Assembly (NCBI RefSeq): GCF_036492245.1
Contig: NZ_AP025286.1
Coordinates: 2,170,001 to 2,234,000, forward strand
Source: Treponema bryantii
Lineage (GTDB): Bacteria > Spirochaetota > Spirochaetia > Treponematales > Treponemataceae
Reading direction: 5' to 3'
Length of the DNA stretch: 64,000 nt
In this document: positions 17,218 to 26,624 of the stretch, piece by piece
Position numbering within the stretch: position 1 is the first letter of the stretch
Layout: every line of letters starts with the position of its first letter
Translations under genes and position numbers: made by a program
Notes under the pieces: model-generated
What the model was told of the DNA's origin: nothing
Seen by the model: only the letters and a program-made list of their open reading frames with translations
The model's database searches: none

Positions 17218-17652
17218 TTAGTTCTGTGAGAAATTTATTTTATTTTTGACTTCGTCCAGTAATTCTGCTTCTTCGTAATCGGCAGCAGCTTTCCAGTCGG
17301 CGAGCTGCTTTTCTTTTAACTTTTCAAGGGCTGTTGTTTTTTTCATGCATTCGCGAAGGACTTCGCGTTTCTGTTCGGTAACGAGTTTTGCTTCAGCAAG
17401 CTGTTTGAGCAGTTCTTCTTTCTGATATTCCAAAAGATTGTTGTACTGGCTTTGAGCCATCATATCCTGAAAATTCAGAGAACCCTTCATCTGGGCTTTT
17501 ACTGAGGCATAATTCTGTGCGATTTTTTTTAGATTATCATTGATTTCGGTTTCTACAGCGAGAGCCTTTGCAAGTTCGCCTTCGGCCTGCTGTTTTTCGA
17601 AGTTGCGGTATTCGAGGACTTTCTGTAATTCAAAAACAAATTTCTTTGCCAT
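17218..17652 (-). CDS. fliJ: Flagellar export chaperone FliJ
   Basis: 144 residues, almost wholly coiled coil, as expected of FliJ, which links the export ATPase ring to the gate. It opens MAKKFVFELQKVLEYRNFEKQQAEGEL, matching the FliJ start xFxLQKVLDYR. It is the last gene of the fliF-G-H-I-J unit, 66 bases after fliI; the gap holds a dispersed repeat. Confidence 0.88.
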   Translation of the reverse strand: MAKKFVFELQKVLEYRNFEKQQAEGELAKALAVETEINDNLKKIAQNYASVKAQMKGSLNFQDMMAQSQYNNLLEYQKEELLKQLAEAKLVTEQKREVLRECMKKTTALEKLKEKQLADWKAAADYEEAELLDEVKNKINFSQN

Positions 17653-17654
17653 AT

Positions 17655-17718
17655 GGATTGCTTCGCTGCGCTCGCAATGACGAGGCCATTTATCACTTCT
17701 CTGCCACTCGAAATGACG
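17655..17718. repeat. CGTCATTGCGAG-type repeat, partial copy
   Basis: ATTGCTTCGCTGCG...CTCGCAATGACG between fliI and fliJ is a half-length version of a dispersed palindrome. Fuller copies lie at 30028-30101 and 54621-54687. A degenerate second end (cactcgaaatgacg) follows. Confidence 0.65.
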
Positions 17719-19137
17719 CTAGGCTTCCGTTTGCTTAATACTATCTGTAATTTGGGCAGTGTATGGAATATCTAATGCTGGCGCTTCAACATATTCACTT
17801 TCTGGAATCTCAATTCCTGTAAGAGCAGAAAGTTTTTCCAGAGTTTCTTTCATTGGACACGGCTCGTATTCTTCCTGCTTAAGGAATTCCTCAATTTCCA
17901 TGTGCTTATCTATAGCCTGGTCGATTTCTGGAGAATTACCCTTCTGATAAATTCCAGCTGTAATCATTGTTTCGTTTTCACTGTAAGTTGCCATCCAGGT
18001 GCGGAGTCGTCCAACAGCCTTACGGGTTTGTGCACCACTTACACGCTTAGAAAGTCGAGAAATAGACTGCAGAACATCAATTGCAGGATAATGATAAGCC
18101 TGAGCAAGTTTACGGTTCAAAACGATATGTCCGTCGAGAGTACCGCGAACCTTATCTGTAATCGGCTCGTTCATATCATCACCATCAACAAGAACTGTAT
18201 AGAAAGCTGTAATAGAACCTTTCTGATTTGTACCAGAACGTTCGAGCAGCTTTGGAATCATATCAAATACACTTGGCGGATAGCCCTTCTGTGCAGGAGG
18301 CTCACCGTTTGCAAGTCCAATCTCGCGCTGTGCATGAGCAAAACGTGTAACTGAATCCATCATCAGCATAACGTCTTTGCCCTGGTCACGGAAATATTCT
18401 GCAATGGCTGTACAAACCTGTGCGGCACGAAGACGGCAGATTGAAGGCTCGTCACTGGTTGCAACAACGAGTACGGAACGCTTCATTCCTTCTTCACCAA
18501 GGTCGCGGTTTACGAAGTCCAGAACTTCGCGGCCACGTTCACCAATCAAACCGATTACGTTTATATCAGCATCTGTATTACGAGCAATAATACTGAGAAG
18601 TGTTGATTTACCAACACCAGAACCTGCAAAGATTCCAAGACGCTGACCTTTTCCAACTGTAAGAAGAGAGTCGATGGCACGCACACCTGTAGAAATGCGA
18701 CGGTTAATATCTGTACGCTCATTAGGAGCTGGCGGATTTGCAACTGCAGGATAATAAGTTTCCGGAACAATTTCTCCCTTATCATCACAAGGACGTCCAG
18801 AAGCATTTATCATTCTTCCTAAAAGCTTTGGTCCAACAGGTACCATAAGACTTCGGCCGGAAGCAACAACCTCGCAGCCAACTTCTATTCCTTTTGTTTC
18901 ACCGAACGGAGCAAGTTTTACGATTTTTTCATCAAGACCAACAACCTCTGCCTGAAGTAGTTTTCCGTCACGCAGTTTGATTGTACACATTTCGCCGATT
19001 ACAGAACGAGGTCCTTCACTTTCAACTTCAAGACCTTTAACTGCAACTACACGGCCAGTGTAAAGGATGGTCTCTGCATCAACAACTTTTTCGAGATATT
19101 TATTAAAATCAAAATCACCGGTATAGGTAGAACGCAC
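17719..19137 (-). CDS. fliI: Flagellar protein export ATPase FliI
   Basis: 472 residues, from a GTG start 6 bases after GGGGGTG. FliI is the F1-beta-like hexameric ATPase that prepares export substrates. Walker A is GSGVGKST and Walker B is VMLMMDSVTRFA. The family signature PPAQKGYPPSVFDMIPKLLE is complete. It follows fliH by 15 bases and precedes fliJ, the standard order. Confidence 0.96.
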   Translation of the reverse strand: MRSTYTGDFDFNKYLEKVVDAETILYTGRVVAVKGLEVESEGPRSVIGEMCTIKLRDGKLLQAEVVGLDEKIVKLAPFGETKGIEVGCEVVASGRSLMVPVGPKLLGRMINASGRPCDDKGEIVPETYYPAVANPPAPNERTDINRRISTGVRAIDSLLTVGKGQRLGIFAGSGVGKSTLLSIIARNTDADINVIGLIGERGREVLDFVNRDLGEEGMKRSVLVVATSDEPSICRLRAAQVCTAIAEYFRDQGKDVMLMMDSVTRFAHAQREIGLANGEPPAQKGYPPSVFDMIPKLLERSGTNQKGSITAFYTVLVDGDDMNEPITDKVRGTLDGHIVLNRKLAQAYHYPAIDVLQSISRLSKRVSGAQTRKAVGRLRTWMATYSENETMITAGIYQKGNSPEIDQAIDKHMEIEEFLKQEEYEPCPMKETLEKLSALTGIEIPESEYVEAPALDIPYTAQITDSIKQTEA

Positions 19138-19152
19138 AGTACACCCCCTTCA

Positions 19153-20085
19153 CTACTCAGCCGAAGTAAGAGGATCCTGGCGCTTGATATTTTTTACAGG
19201 AGAAACTTCAAGAATCTTATTTTCAAGTTCTGTAAGCTGACTTGAGATACGTGCATCGATAGCGCCGAAATCTGTTTCAACAATACAGCCGCCCTTTTCA
19301 ACAGCAGAATCTTCCTGAACTGTAATTCCCTGAACATTTTCAACATGCTGAATAAACTCGTCTGCGTGTGCTGTAGTAAGCTTTACATCTTCAATATTAA
19401 CACGAAGAGTTACGTTACCACGGGTCTTTACCTTGCGCAAAGCAGCAACAGTATTTGCCATAATAACGTTCTTCTGATTTTCAGAAAGAATCTTAATAAC
19501 CTTGCGGGCCATCAAAATTACAAGTTCAACAATCTGGCTTTCTGTATCCTGCAGGATTTCCTCACGGCGCTGCATTACAGCTTCGAGAACTTTGTGCATT
19601 CTTTCAATAAGGCGCTCAACTTCAGCTTTACCCTTTTCGTAGCCCTCAGAACTTCCCTGCTCAAAACCTTCTGAGCGTGCATCTGCAACAAGTTTATCAT
19701 GCTGAGCCTGAGCTTCAGCGACAATCTGTGCAGCTTCTGCTTTTGCTTTTTCTATGATTGAAGCAGCTTCATTTTCTGCATCTGCTTTTATAACGGCTGC
19801 CTGATCTGTCTGGCGTTTTACTTCTGCAAAGGCTGTATCTTCAGCAGCTTTAATAATGCGTTCTGCTTCCTTCTGAGCATCTGCTTTAAGCTGCAGTTTT
19901 TCCTGCTCGAACTGAAGTTTATACTCTTCAGCTTCGCGTCGCAGATCTTCTGCAGTTGGACCTGTATAAACTTCTTCCTCTTCAACTTCGACATCTTCAA
20001 TCGGAGAATAATCTTTATAAAGAGGAAGCATTACTTTTTCTTCAATATTTTTTGCTTCACCAGGTCTGAAAACTGCCTTTGCCAT
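19153..20085 (-). CDS. fliH: Flagellar assembly protein FliH
   Basis: 310 residues. FliH is the stator-like partner that holds FliI at the export gate. A long acidic, alanine-rich coiled coil occupies about 45-150, including a GSSEGYEKGKAEVERLIERM stretch typical of FliH. The globular C-terminal part (180-285) follows with NTVAALRKVKTRGNVTLRVN. It is longer than E. coli FliH (235), as in other spirochaetes. AGAAGGAA precedes the ATG. Confidence 0.9.
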   Translation of the reverse strand: MAKAVFRPGEAKNIEEKVMLPLYKDYSPIEDVEVEEEEVYTGPTAEDLRREAEEYKLQFEQEKLQLKADAQKEAERIIKAAEDTAFAEVKRQTDQAAVIKADAENEAASIIEKAKAEAAQIVAEAQAQHDKLVADARSEGFEQGSSEGYEKGKAEVERLIERMHKVLEAVMQRREEILQDTESQIVELVILMARKVIKILSENQKNVIMANTVAALRKVKTRGNVTLRVNIEDVKLTTAHADEFIQHVENVQGITVQEDSAVEKGGCIVETDFGAIDARISSQLTELENKILEVSPVKNIKRQDPLTSAE

Positions 20086-20104
20086 ACTTTATTCCTTCTG
20101 CAAA

Positions 20105-21217
20105 TTATGATACAAGTTCGTCTTCGCCAGAACGAGCAATTACGATATCACCATTGTCTTCGAGACGACGGATGATAGATACAATCTTCTGCTGAGACTC
20201 TTCAACGTCCTTCAAGCGGACAGGTCCCATGAATTCCATATCTTCCTTAAGCATAGATGCGGCACGCTTAGACATGTTACGGAAGATTTTATCCTGTACT
20301 TCGGTATCAACTGATTTAAGCGCTTTTGCGAGTTCCTGCTGGTCGACATCGCGAAGTACCTTCTGAATAGCACGGTCGTCGAGCATAACGATATCTTCGA
20401 ATACGAACATTCGCTTTTTGATTTCCTCTGCCAGATCCGGATCGTCCTCTTCGAGAGATTCGATAATAGACTTTTCAGAAGAACGGTCAACAAGGTTGAG
20501 GATTTCAACGATTGCTTCAACACCACCGGCAGCAGTGTAGTCTTCTGAAGACAGTGTAGAAAGTTTCTTTTCCAATACGCGTTCAACGTCGCGCAATACA
20601 TCTGGAGATGTACGGTCCATTGTTGCAAGTCGCTTTGAAACTTCGGCCTGCATATCTTCTGGCAGGTTCTGCATGATTACGGCAGCCTTTCCAGGTTCAA
20701 GGTAAGCAAGAATCAAGGCAATTGTCTGCGGATATTCCTGCTGAATAAAGTTCAAAAGATGTGCCGGGTCTGTACGGCGGATAAAGTCGAACGGACGAAC
20801 CTGAAGACTTGAAGTAAGGCGGTTGATGATATCGATAGCTTTCTGAGAACCAAGAGATTTTTCGAGGAGCTCGCGGGCATAGTCGATACCACCGGTTGTG
20901 ATGAAGTTCTGAGCATTCATGAGCTCCTGGAACTCTTCAAGTACGGCGTCTTTAAACTCAGGATTTACTTTTTCCTGACGTGCAATTTCAAATGTAAGTG
21001 TCTCAACTTCGTCTTCGCGAAGGTGCTTCATGATTTCAGCAGAAACTTCTGGTCCAAGCGAAATGAGGAAGATGGCAGCCTTCTGGCGACCAGTTAAACT
21101 TTTATAATCCTTATTGCCTTTTTTTGATGATGAACCAGAACCGGCCGGCTTAAGCTGACCTGGTTTTGGTACTGGCTTTGGATTTGATTTCGGTGCTTCT
21201 GTAGCTTCGTCTGACAT
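20105..21217 (-). CDS. fliG: Flagellar motor switch protein FliG
   Basis: 370 residues, with an extra N-terminal tail of about 35 residues rich in Pro, Lys, Gly and Ser ahead of the usual start (LTGRQKAAIFLISLGPEVSA). FliG is the rotor protein that meets the stators. The EHPQT motif appears as EYPQTIALILAYL (about 165-177). The C-terminal domain with its charged helix (LDDRAIQKVLRDVDQQELAK) is intact. Spirochaetes often carry two fliG genes; this operon copy is the one expected to work in the motor. Confidence 0.95.
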   Translation of the reverse strand: MSDEATEAPKSNPKPVPKPGQLKPAGSGSSSKKGNKDYKSLTGRQKAAIFLISLGPEVSAEIMKHLREDEVETLTFEIARQEKVNPEFKDAVLEEFQELMNAQNFITTGGIDYARELLEKSLGSQKAIDIINRLTSSLQVRPFDFIRRTDPAHLLNFIQQEYPQTIALILAYLEPGKAAVIMQNLPEDMQAEVSKRLATMDRTSPDVLRDVERVLEKKLSTLSSEDYTAAGGVEAIVEILNLVDRSSEKSIIESLEEDDPDLAEEIKKRMFVFEDIVMLDDRAIQKVLRDVDQQELAKALKSVDTEVQDKIFRNMSKRAASMLKEDMEFMGPVRLKDVEESQQKIVSIIRRLEDNGDIVIARSGEDELVS

Positions 21218-21220
21218 AAA

Positions 21221-22924
21221 CTATTCCTCCATCAACCATGTTCTTATGAGCATAGCAACATCTTCCGGATGTTCCTTTGCCATGGAAATTGCATTTTCCT
21301 GGAGTTCCATACGTCTTGTCTCTTCGACAGACATTGTAACTTCCATTCCATCGTCTTTTGCTTCCCAAAGTGCACGCTCGCGGGCTGCCTGCTGCTCTGC
21401 AAGAAGGCGGGCTTCTCTTTCGCGGCGGCGGCGTTCCATTTCGCGGCTGATAATACGGAAGAGGATAAAGCCAACAAGAACAACAACAATTGCAATAAGA
21501 ATAAGAAGTATTGTACGTTTTCTCTGAATTGCTGCAAAGTATTCTGCATCCTCTGCTTCAAACTCATCATCACGGTCATAAGCGATGTTTGTAACTTCTA
21601 CACGGTCACCGCGGGTTCTGTCATAACCGATTGCACCCTGAATAAGGCGAACAGCTTCTGCCATTTCTTCTGTAGAAACCGGAGTATATTCACGCTTAAT
21701 TGCACCGTCTTCAATAATGAGATTTCCATTATTATCTTTTACCTTCTTCCATTTTCCGTCGAGGTTGACAGAAACCGAAATCTTATCGATTTTTGGAGAA
21801 GAGATTTCTGAAGTCTGTTTTGTGTTAATTACATTGTTCTGTGTAACTCCAGTTTCTGTTGAACGGCCGATTACATTTGACATATCAGAATAAACAGGAG
21901 GAGTCTGACCTTCTACACCTGCTGGTCCTTCCGGATTATAACCAGTTCCCTGCCATTCCTTAGTAACAGTCTGCTGACTGATTGGAAGTGTATCACGGTA
22001 TTCTGAGTCATCATATGGTGTATCAGGATTATCCGGCTTAATTACGATTGGAGAATATTCTGTTGCTTCACTTGTTTTCTGCGACATATCCATTTCAATG
22101 GCAACGTTCATGTCGCGGCAGCGGTCTTCACGGAATGTTTTCTGAAGAGCTTTAAGAATCTTTGCACGAAGTTCAACTTCCTGCTTACGGATAAGCTTCT
22201 GCTGCTTTTCGATAATGCTTACACGGTCACTTTCAGCCATGCCTTCAAAATCATTTACCTGATTACCATCTACGTCTGTAATGATAAGATTTTCTTCTCT
22301 CAAGCCTTCAACAGCAGAAAGAATAAGGCGCTGGATTCCAAGAACGCGTTTTCTATCCTGAAGCAGTGTACTCTGAGGGGTTGTTTTAATAATTACACTG
22401 GCAGTTACAGGATTCTGATCTGCAGTAAAGAGCTGATTTTCAGGCAAAACAATATTTACATCTGCAAGCTGAATTTCGGCAATTGATTCGATATGCTGTT
22501 TCAACTGCTTTTGAATAGTATTTTTAAGTTTTACGTTCTGATCTGCATCTGTTGTAGACCAGCTTCTGTCATAGAAACCTGCCCAAGGATCAACCGATGA
22601 CGGAACAAGGTTTTCACTAATAAGAATCTCTCTCATGCGGCGGGCAGTTCTATCGTCATCTACAGAAATGTAACCGGCATCATTTGTATATGCATTTACA
22701 TTTTCCTGCGACAAACGGTCAAGAATTTGAGTCAAAGAAGTCTGATCTGTTACTGGAGCATTAAAGAGTCGGACAGTGGAAGGCTTTGCAGAAAGCTTCA
22801 CGGACGCAACTATGACTATGATTACTATTACGATTATGCCAACTAATATGACTTTTTGAATCGGCTTCCATTTGGACCACATATTTTTGAGTCCATCTGT
22901 TACCTTTTTAAGCCATTCGTTCAT
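21221..22924 (-). CDS. fliF: Flagellar MS-ring protein FliF
   Basis: 567 residues. The first membrane helix (about 25-46) is followed by ring-building motifs, including AEIQLADVNIVLPENQLF near 155 and the segment IQRLILSAVEGL. The second helix lies at 475-497 (TILLILIAIVVVLVGFILF). A cytoplasmic tail that binds FliG ends the protein. GGAGGGG lies 4 bases before the ATG. A separate promoter in the fliE-fliF gap suggests extra transcription of the MS-ring, switch and export part. Confidence 0.95.
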   Translation of the reverse strand: MNEWLKKVTDGLKNMWSKWKPIQKVILVGIIVIVIIVIVASVKLSAKPSTVRLFNAPVTDQTSLTQILDRLSQENVNAYTNDAGYISVDDDRTARRMREILISENLVPSSVDPWAGFYDRSWSTTDADQNVKLKNTIQKQLKQHIESIAEIQLADVNIVLPENQLFTADQNPVTASVIIKTTPQSTLLQDRKRVLGIQRLILSAVEGLREENLIITDVDGNQVNDFEGMAESDRVSIIEKQQKLIRKQEVELRAKILKALQKTFREDRCRDMNVAIEMDMSQKTSEATEYSPIVIKPDNPDTPYDDSEYRDTLPISQQTVTKEWQGTGYNPEGPAGVEGQTPPVYSDMSNVIGRSTETGVTQNNVINTKQTSEISSPKIDKISVSVNLDGKWKKVKDNNGNLIIEDGAIKREYTPVSTEEMAEAVRLIQGAIGYDRTRGDRVEVTNIAYDRDDEFEAEDAEYFAAIQRKRTILLILIAIVVVLVGFILFRIISREMERRRREREARLLAEQQAARERALWEAKDDGMEVTMSVEETRRMELQENAISMAKEHPEDVAMLIRTWLMEE

Positions 22925-22975
22925 CTGTCCCCTCCCGTGAACGAATTTTAAAGAAATTTATACTAAATTTAATTA

Positions 22976-23004
22976 AGTATAACATAGGAAGAGAAATTTG
23001 ACAA
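22976..23004 (-). promoter_or_regulatory. Internal sigma-70-type promoter before fliF
   Basis: On the minus strand, TTGTCA (22999-23004) and TATACT (22976-22981) are 17 bases apart in the 115-base fliE-fliF gap, the longest gap in the operon. Transcription would begin near 22969. Confidence 0.55.
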
Positions 23005-23039
23005 TAAAAATGTTAACTAACGTTAATTATTTTGAAAAA

Positions 23040-23420
23040 CTATCGGGTAGTAGTAATCTCGTTCCATCCGGTAACCAGACGGTCAATTACAGTCTGCGCA
23101 AGGTTCAGGCTCTGGCGGGCTTTTGCCATTGCAATTGTTACATCATGAATATCAACATCATCAGGATCTGTAATGAGCTTTTCCTGAACTGCAGTAACAT
23201 CCAGCTGCTGGCTGTTTACAGTGCTCAAGGCATCAAGAAGATATGACTGGAAAGATTTTGACTCACCTGCACGTTGAATCGAAGCAGCTTCTGTTCTGTT
23301 TAGTTTTTCGATTGGCGACATGCCGGGAATATTTGCAGTAAGAGGCTGAATCTTTCCCTGTCCAAAATGAGCTTTATCTGTGCGCACCATCTGAAGGGTG
23401 CCGAAATCTTGAATCTTCAT
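23040..23420 (-). CDS. fliE: Flagellar hook-basal body protein FliE
   Basis: 126 residues. FliE joins the MS ring to the proximal rod. The diagnostic C-terminal half is present: ESKSFQSYLLDALSTVNSQQ, DPDDVDIHDVTIAMAKARQS and LAQTVIDRLVTGWNEI. The start fits the end of flgC, 31 bases upstream. Confidence 0.94.
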   Translation of the reverse strand: MKIQDFGTLQMVRTDKAHFGQGKIQPLTANIPGMSPIEKLNRTEAASIQRAGESKSFQSYLLDALSTVNSQQLDVTAVQEKLITDPDDVDIHDVTIAMAKARQSLNLAQTVIDRLVTGWNEITTTR

Positions 23421-23451
23421 GTTTCCCTACCCGTTTATAATTCTACACCCG

Positions 23452-23910
23452 TTATCGTCCGATTTCAAGTGCTGCAGAGAACATATCCTTTGCACCGTCA
23501 ACAACTGTTGCATTTGCTTCGTAAGCACGTGAGGCAGAAATCAAATCTACCATTTCGTTTACGATATTTACGTTAGGATATTCAACATAACCTTTATGAG
23601 GGCCACTCTGATATGCATCAGGATGGGTTGGATCATAAACAAGACGTCCCTCAGAAGTATCTTTTGTAATCTCCAAAACCTTTACACCTTTTCCAGGACC
23701 ATTGTCGAGGCTTGAAGGAGTAAATGGTGTTCTCCACTGTGGATTTGCATCTGCAACAGGACGCATTACAACGGTAGATTTTTTGAAAGGACCGCCGTCC
23801 TGTGTACGTGTAGTCGAAGCGTTTGCAATATTATCAGAAATTACATCTGTTCTGAGTCTTTCAGCAGCCATTCCGGTTGCGGCTATGTTAATACTAGTAA
23901 AAAGTCCCAT
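23452..23910 (-). CDS. flgC: Flagellar basal-body rod protein FlgC
   Basis: 152 residues, proximal rod component. The N-terminus MGLFTSINIAATGMAAERLR carries the rod-family ANxxTN-like segment as NIANASTTRTQDGGPFKK. The C-terminus closes with YPNVNIVNEMVDLISASRAYEAN. It starts 12 bases after flgB. Confidence 0.96.
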   Translation of the reverse strand: MGLFTSINIAATGMAAERLRTDVISDNIANASTTRTQDGGPFKKSTVVMRPVADANPQWRTPFTPSSLDNGPGKGVKVLEITKDTSEGRLVYDPTHPDAYQSGPHKGYVEYPNVNIVNEMVDLISASRAYEANATVVDGAKDMFSAALEIGR

Positions 23911-23922
23911 ATTTTAGCTCTC

Positions 23923-24339
23923 CTATTTCTTCATTGCGGTCGATACCTGATCAAACTCAAAGCTTGTGAGCTGGGTGAGCATGCGGTACTGCATCTGAAT
24001 CTGGAGGATATTGTTTGCTTCAGTTTCTGCATCTACGTTGTTACCGTTTGCCTTTGCTGTAGTTGTGTAATCGAGAACACGACGAGGCTGAACATCACGG
24101 TAATCGTATGGAACATTTACCTGAATATGGCGGGAATCTGTTGTTGTAAGATGAAAAGCATTCTTAGCTTCTTTTTCAGAATCAAGAGCACGCTTAAGTT
24201 CACTTTCAAAGTTTACTGTTGAACGCTTAAAATTAGGAACCTCACTGTTTGCAAGGTTATTTGCTGTAACCTGATAGCGCAATGAAGTTACGTCCATTTC
24301 ACGCTGAAGCAGGTCAATTGAACGGGTGAAACTGTTCAT
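23923..24339 (-). CDS. flgB: Flagellar basal-body rod protein FlgB
   Basis: 138 residues, proximal rod component and first gene of the operon. The rod-family start is present as DVTSLRYQVTANNLANSEVPNFKRS. A GGAGG ribosome site precedes the ATG by about 10 bases. A sigma-28-like promoter lies 44-70 bases upstream. Confidence 0.95.
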   Translation of the reverse strand: MNSFTRSIDLLQREMDVTSLRYQVTANNLANSEVPNFKRSTVNFESELKRALDSEKEAKNAFHLTTTDSRHIQVNVPYDYRDVQPRRVLDYTTTAKANGNNVDAETEANNILQIQMQYRMLTQLTSFEFDQVSTAMKK

Positions 24340-24382
24340 AAACTATTTTTTCCTCCTCTGATTTTTGTTTACATCTAGTTGA

Positions 24383-24409
24383 TTTTCGGAATCTGGAGGA
24401 AAAGGTTTA
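24383..24409 (-). promoter_or_regulatory. Candidate sigma-28 (FliA) promoter of the flgB operon
   Basis: Minus strand: TAAA (24406-24409), a 15-base spacer, then TCCGAAAA (24383-24390). The treponemal and enteric consensus is TAAA-N15-GCCGATAA, so 10 of 12 positions match. The leader would be about 36 bases. Confidence 0.5.
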
Positions 24410-24429
24410 GGAATTTTTATCAGAAAGAT

Positions 24430-25137
24430 TTACAGTGGTCTATCTGTACGGAATTCATGCTTAATAATGCGCCATGCAAAGAAATCAAGCAGAATAACAT
24501 AAATATAGAAGACATACTGATATCCAAGCGCTGCTACCTGTTCAGAAAGGAGGAAATCATAAGCTCCATGAATCAGCATAGGAATACCCAATGCAAGAAG
24601 TTTACAGAACTTCATTCTGCCTGTTTTACCATCCAGCCAGAAAGTTTTTGCACGGCTGAGCCAGTAGCCCATGAAAACGCCGAAGGTTGCATGTCCCGGA
24701 ATAGCAAAGATAGCACGTCCAATAGAAACGCCTGTTCCATAAGAAACTACATACAAAATGTTTTCCAGCGCTGCAAATCCTAAAGAGGCAGAAACTGCGT
24801 AAACAATTCCATCATATCTGTAATCAAAATTCCTGTTTTTCCAGACAATCAGCATAAGAACAAGCCATTTAGAAAATTCTTCTACCAGAGCAACACCAAC
24901 TGTATTTTCCATCCATACAAACAGAATTGTTGCAGGATCATAATACATACTGATCATTGAAATAAGAAAACGTTCTGCAGCAGCACAAGGAATAGAAAAA
25001 ATTGCCCCGTAAATAACAACCTTCAGAACAAAGTTTAATGGCTCACGCTCGTTTTTATCGAGTAAATATACATATCTTAGAATCAGAAAAACCGGAAGCA
25101 AGGCCGGAATCAGAATAAAATATAAAATGAATTTCAT
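24430..25137 (-). CDS. PrsW-family intramembrane metalloprotease-like protein
   Basis: About 235 residues from the ATG at 25137; a TTG 15 bases upstream is the alternative. Seven or eight hydrophobic segments carry the PrsW motifs in order: VEEFSKW (about 87-93), FAALENILY, GHATFGVFMGYWL and IHGAYDFLL. The glutamate and histidine residues are those thought to bind the catalytic metal. PrsW relatives cleave anti-sigma factors in Bacillus, but no anti-sigma gene is visible here. It lies just upstream of the flgB promoter on the same strand. Confidence 0.85.
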   Translation of the reverse strand: MKFILYFILIPALLPVFLILRYVYLLDKNEREPLNFVLKVVIYGAIFSIPCAAAERFLISMISMYYDPATILFVWMENTVGVALVEEFSKWLVLMLIVWKNRNFDYRYDGIVYAVSASLGFAALENILYVVSYGTGVSIGRAIFAIPGHATFGVFMGYWLSRAKTFWLDGKTGRMKFCKLLALGIPMLIHGAYDFLLSEQVAALGYQYVFYIYVILLDFFAWRIIKHEFRTDRPL

Positions 25138-25336
25138 GATTTTATTGTACAACGAAGATTTAGCGAGGTCAATTTATCAGGCCACAGGTGGGAATTTTAT
25201 GAGCCGGCGGCGGACAATTATATAGATTTATACAATTTAATCAGAGATGATTTATTTTTGATTTTGCGAAAAACGGGGTAAAATGATTGTACAAAATATA
25301 AATCACCGTAAACGCGGACTTTTAAGGAGATTTTTG

Positions 25337-26521
25337 ATGGATAATTTTACATTTTATAGCCCAACTAAGTTTGTTTTTGGAAAAGATACTGAACAGCAGG
25401 CAGGTGCACTTGTAAAGGAATTTGGTGGAAGCAAGGTTTTGCTTCATTTTGGCGGTAAATCTGCAGAAAAATCAGGTCTTCTTGGAAGAGTTCGAGAATC
25501 TCTGAAAGGAGCCGGTGTTGATTTTGTAGAACTCGGTGGAGTTCATCCTAATCCTCTTGATGATTTAGTTTATGAAGGAATAGATTTGTGCCGTAAGAAC
25601 GGCGTGGACTTTATTCTTGCTGTTGGCGGAGGTTCTGTAATTGACAGTGCTAAAGCTATTGCAATGGGCGTTTGCTATGATGGCGATTTCTGGGATTTTT
25701 ATTCATATACAGCACAGCCAAAAAAGGCACTTCCAGTTGGAACTGTTCTCACAATTGCAGCTGCCGGAAGTGAAGGTTCCGGTGACTCTGTAATCACTAA
25801 AAAAGATGGAATGATAAAACGCGGAACAGGCGGTGAATGTATCCGTCCTAAGTTCTCTATTTTGAATCCTGCATTGACACAGACTCTGCCTGCATACCAG
25901 ACAGCGTGTGGTGCAACAGATATTATGGCTCACGTTTGCGAGCGTTACTTTACAAACACAAAGGATGTAGAAACTACAGACCGTTTGTGTGAAGCAGTTC
26001 TGATGGCTATGATCCACGAAACTCCTAAAGTAATCGCTGACGCAAATGATTATGAAGCCCGCGCTAACATCATGTGGGCCGGAATGGTTGCTCATAACAA
26101 TATCGTTGGTGTTGGCCGTGACCAGGACTGGAACAGCCACGGAATTGAACATGAACTTTCAGGCCTTTATGACTGTGCTCACGGTGCAGGACTTGCAGTT
26201 ATCATGCCTTCATGGATGGAATTTGTTTATAAGCATGATGTAATGCGTTTTGCTCAGTGGGCTACACGTGTTTGGGGCTGCAAGATGGATTTTGCTGATC
26301 CGGAAGCTACAGCACGCGAAGGTATCAAGCGTTTCCGCGAGTTCCTTCACAGCATCGGTATGCCTATCAATTTTACTGAGCTTGGTGCCAAGGAAGAAGA
26401 TATCCCTACTCTCGTAAAGAAATTCGGTCTGCCGGAAGGCGGAAGAACCGGCGGATTCGTAAAGCTGAGTTCTGAAGATATTGCTGAAATCTACAAGATT
26501 GCGGCTAAAGCTACATTATAA
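25337..26521 (+). CDS. Iron-containing alcohol dehydrogenase, butanol dehydrogenase type
   Basis: 394 residues from the ATG at 25337, preceded by AAGGAG with a 7-base gap; an upstream in-frame ATG at 25283 lacks a ribosome site. The N-terminus MDNFTFYSPTKFVFGKDTE and the cofactor loop AVGGGSVIDSAKAIA are typical of the BdhA/YqhD branch. The metal-binding histidines lie in NSHGIEHELSG and CAHGAGLAVIMP. It likely reduces aldehydes with NAD(P)H during fermentation. It stands alone, followed by a terminator-like repeat. Confidence 0.92.
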   Translation: MDNFTFYSPTKFVFGKDTEQQAGALVKEFGGSKVLLHFGGKSAEKSGLLGRVRESLKGAGVDFVELGGVHPNPLDDLVYEGIDLCRKNGVDFILAVGGGSVIDSAKAIAMGVCYDGDFWDFYSYTAQPKKALPVGTVLTIAAAGSEGSGDSVITKKDGMIKRGTGGECIRPKFSILNPALTQTLPAYQTACGATDIMAHVCERYFTNTKDVETTDRLCEAVLMAMIHETPKVIADANDYEARANIMWAGMVAHNNIVGVGRDQDWNSHGIEHELSGLYDCAHGAGLAVIMPSWMEFVYKHDVMRFAQWATRVWGCKMDFADPEATAREGIKRFREFLHSIGMPINFTELGAKEEDIPTLVKKFGLPEGGRTGGFVKLSSEDIAEIYKIAAKATL

Positions 26522-26527
26522 AGGATT

Positions 26528-26613
26528 TCTCACAGAGGGCACAGAGGCCACAGAGGGATATAATAAAAAAAATATAACTCTGTGTACTCTTTAGCTCTGT
26601 GAGGATTTTTTTT
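26528..26613. repeat. CACAGAG-type hairpin repeat, copy 2
   Basis: Left arm with three CACAGAG units (TCTCACAGAG, GCACAGAG, CCACAGAG), an A+T centre, right arm with CTCTGTG and GCTCTGTGAG, then an eight-T run. It probably terminates the alcohol dehydrogenase transcript, immediately before the ribosome site of the next gene. Confidence 0.7.
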
Positions 26614-26624
26614 CAGGAGGATTC

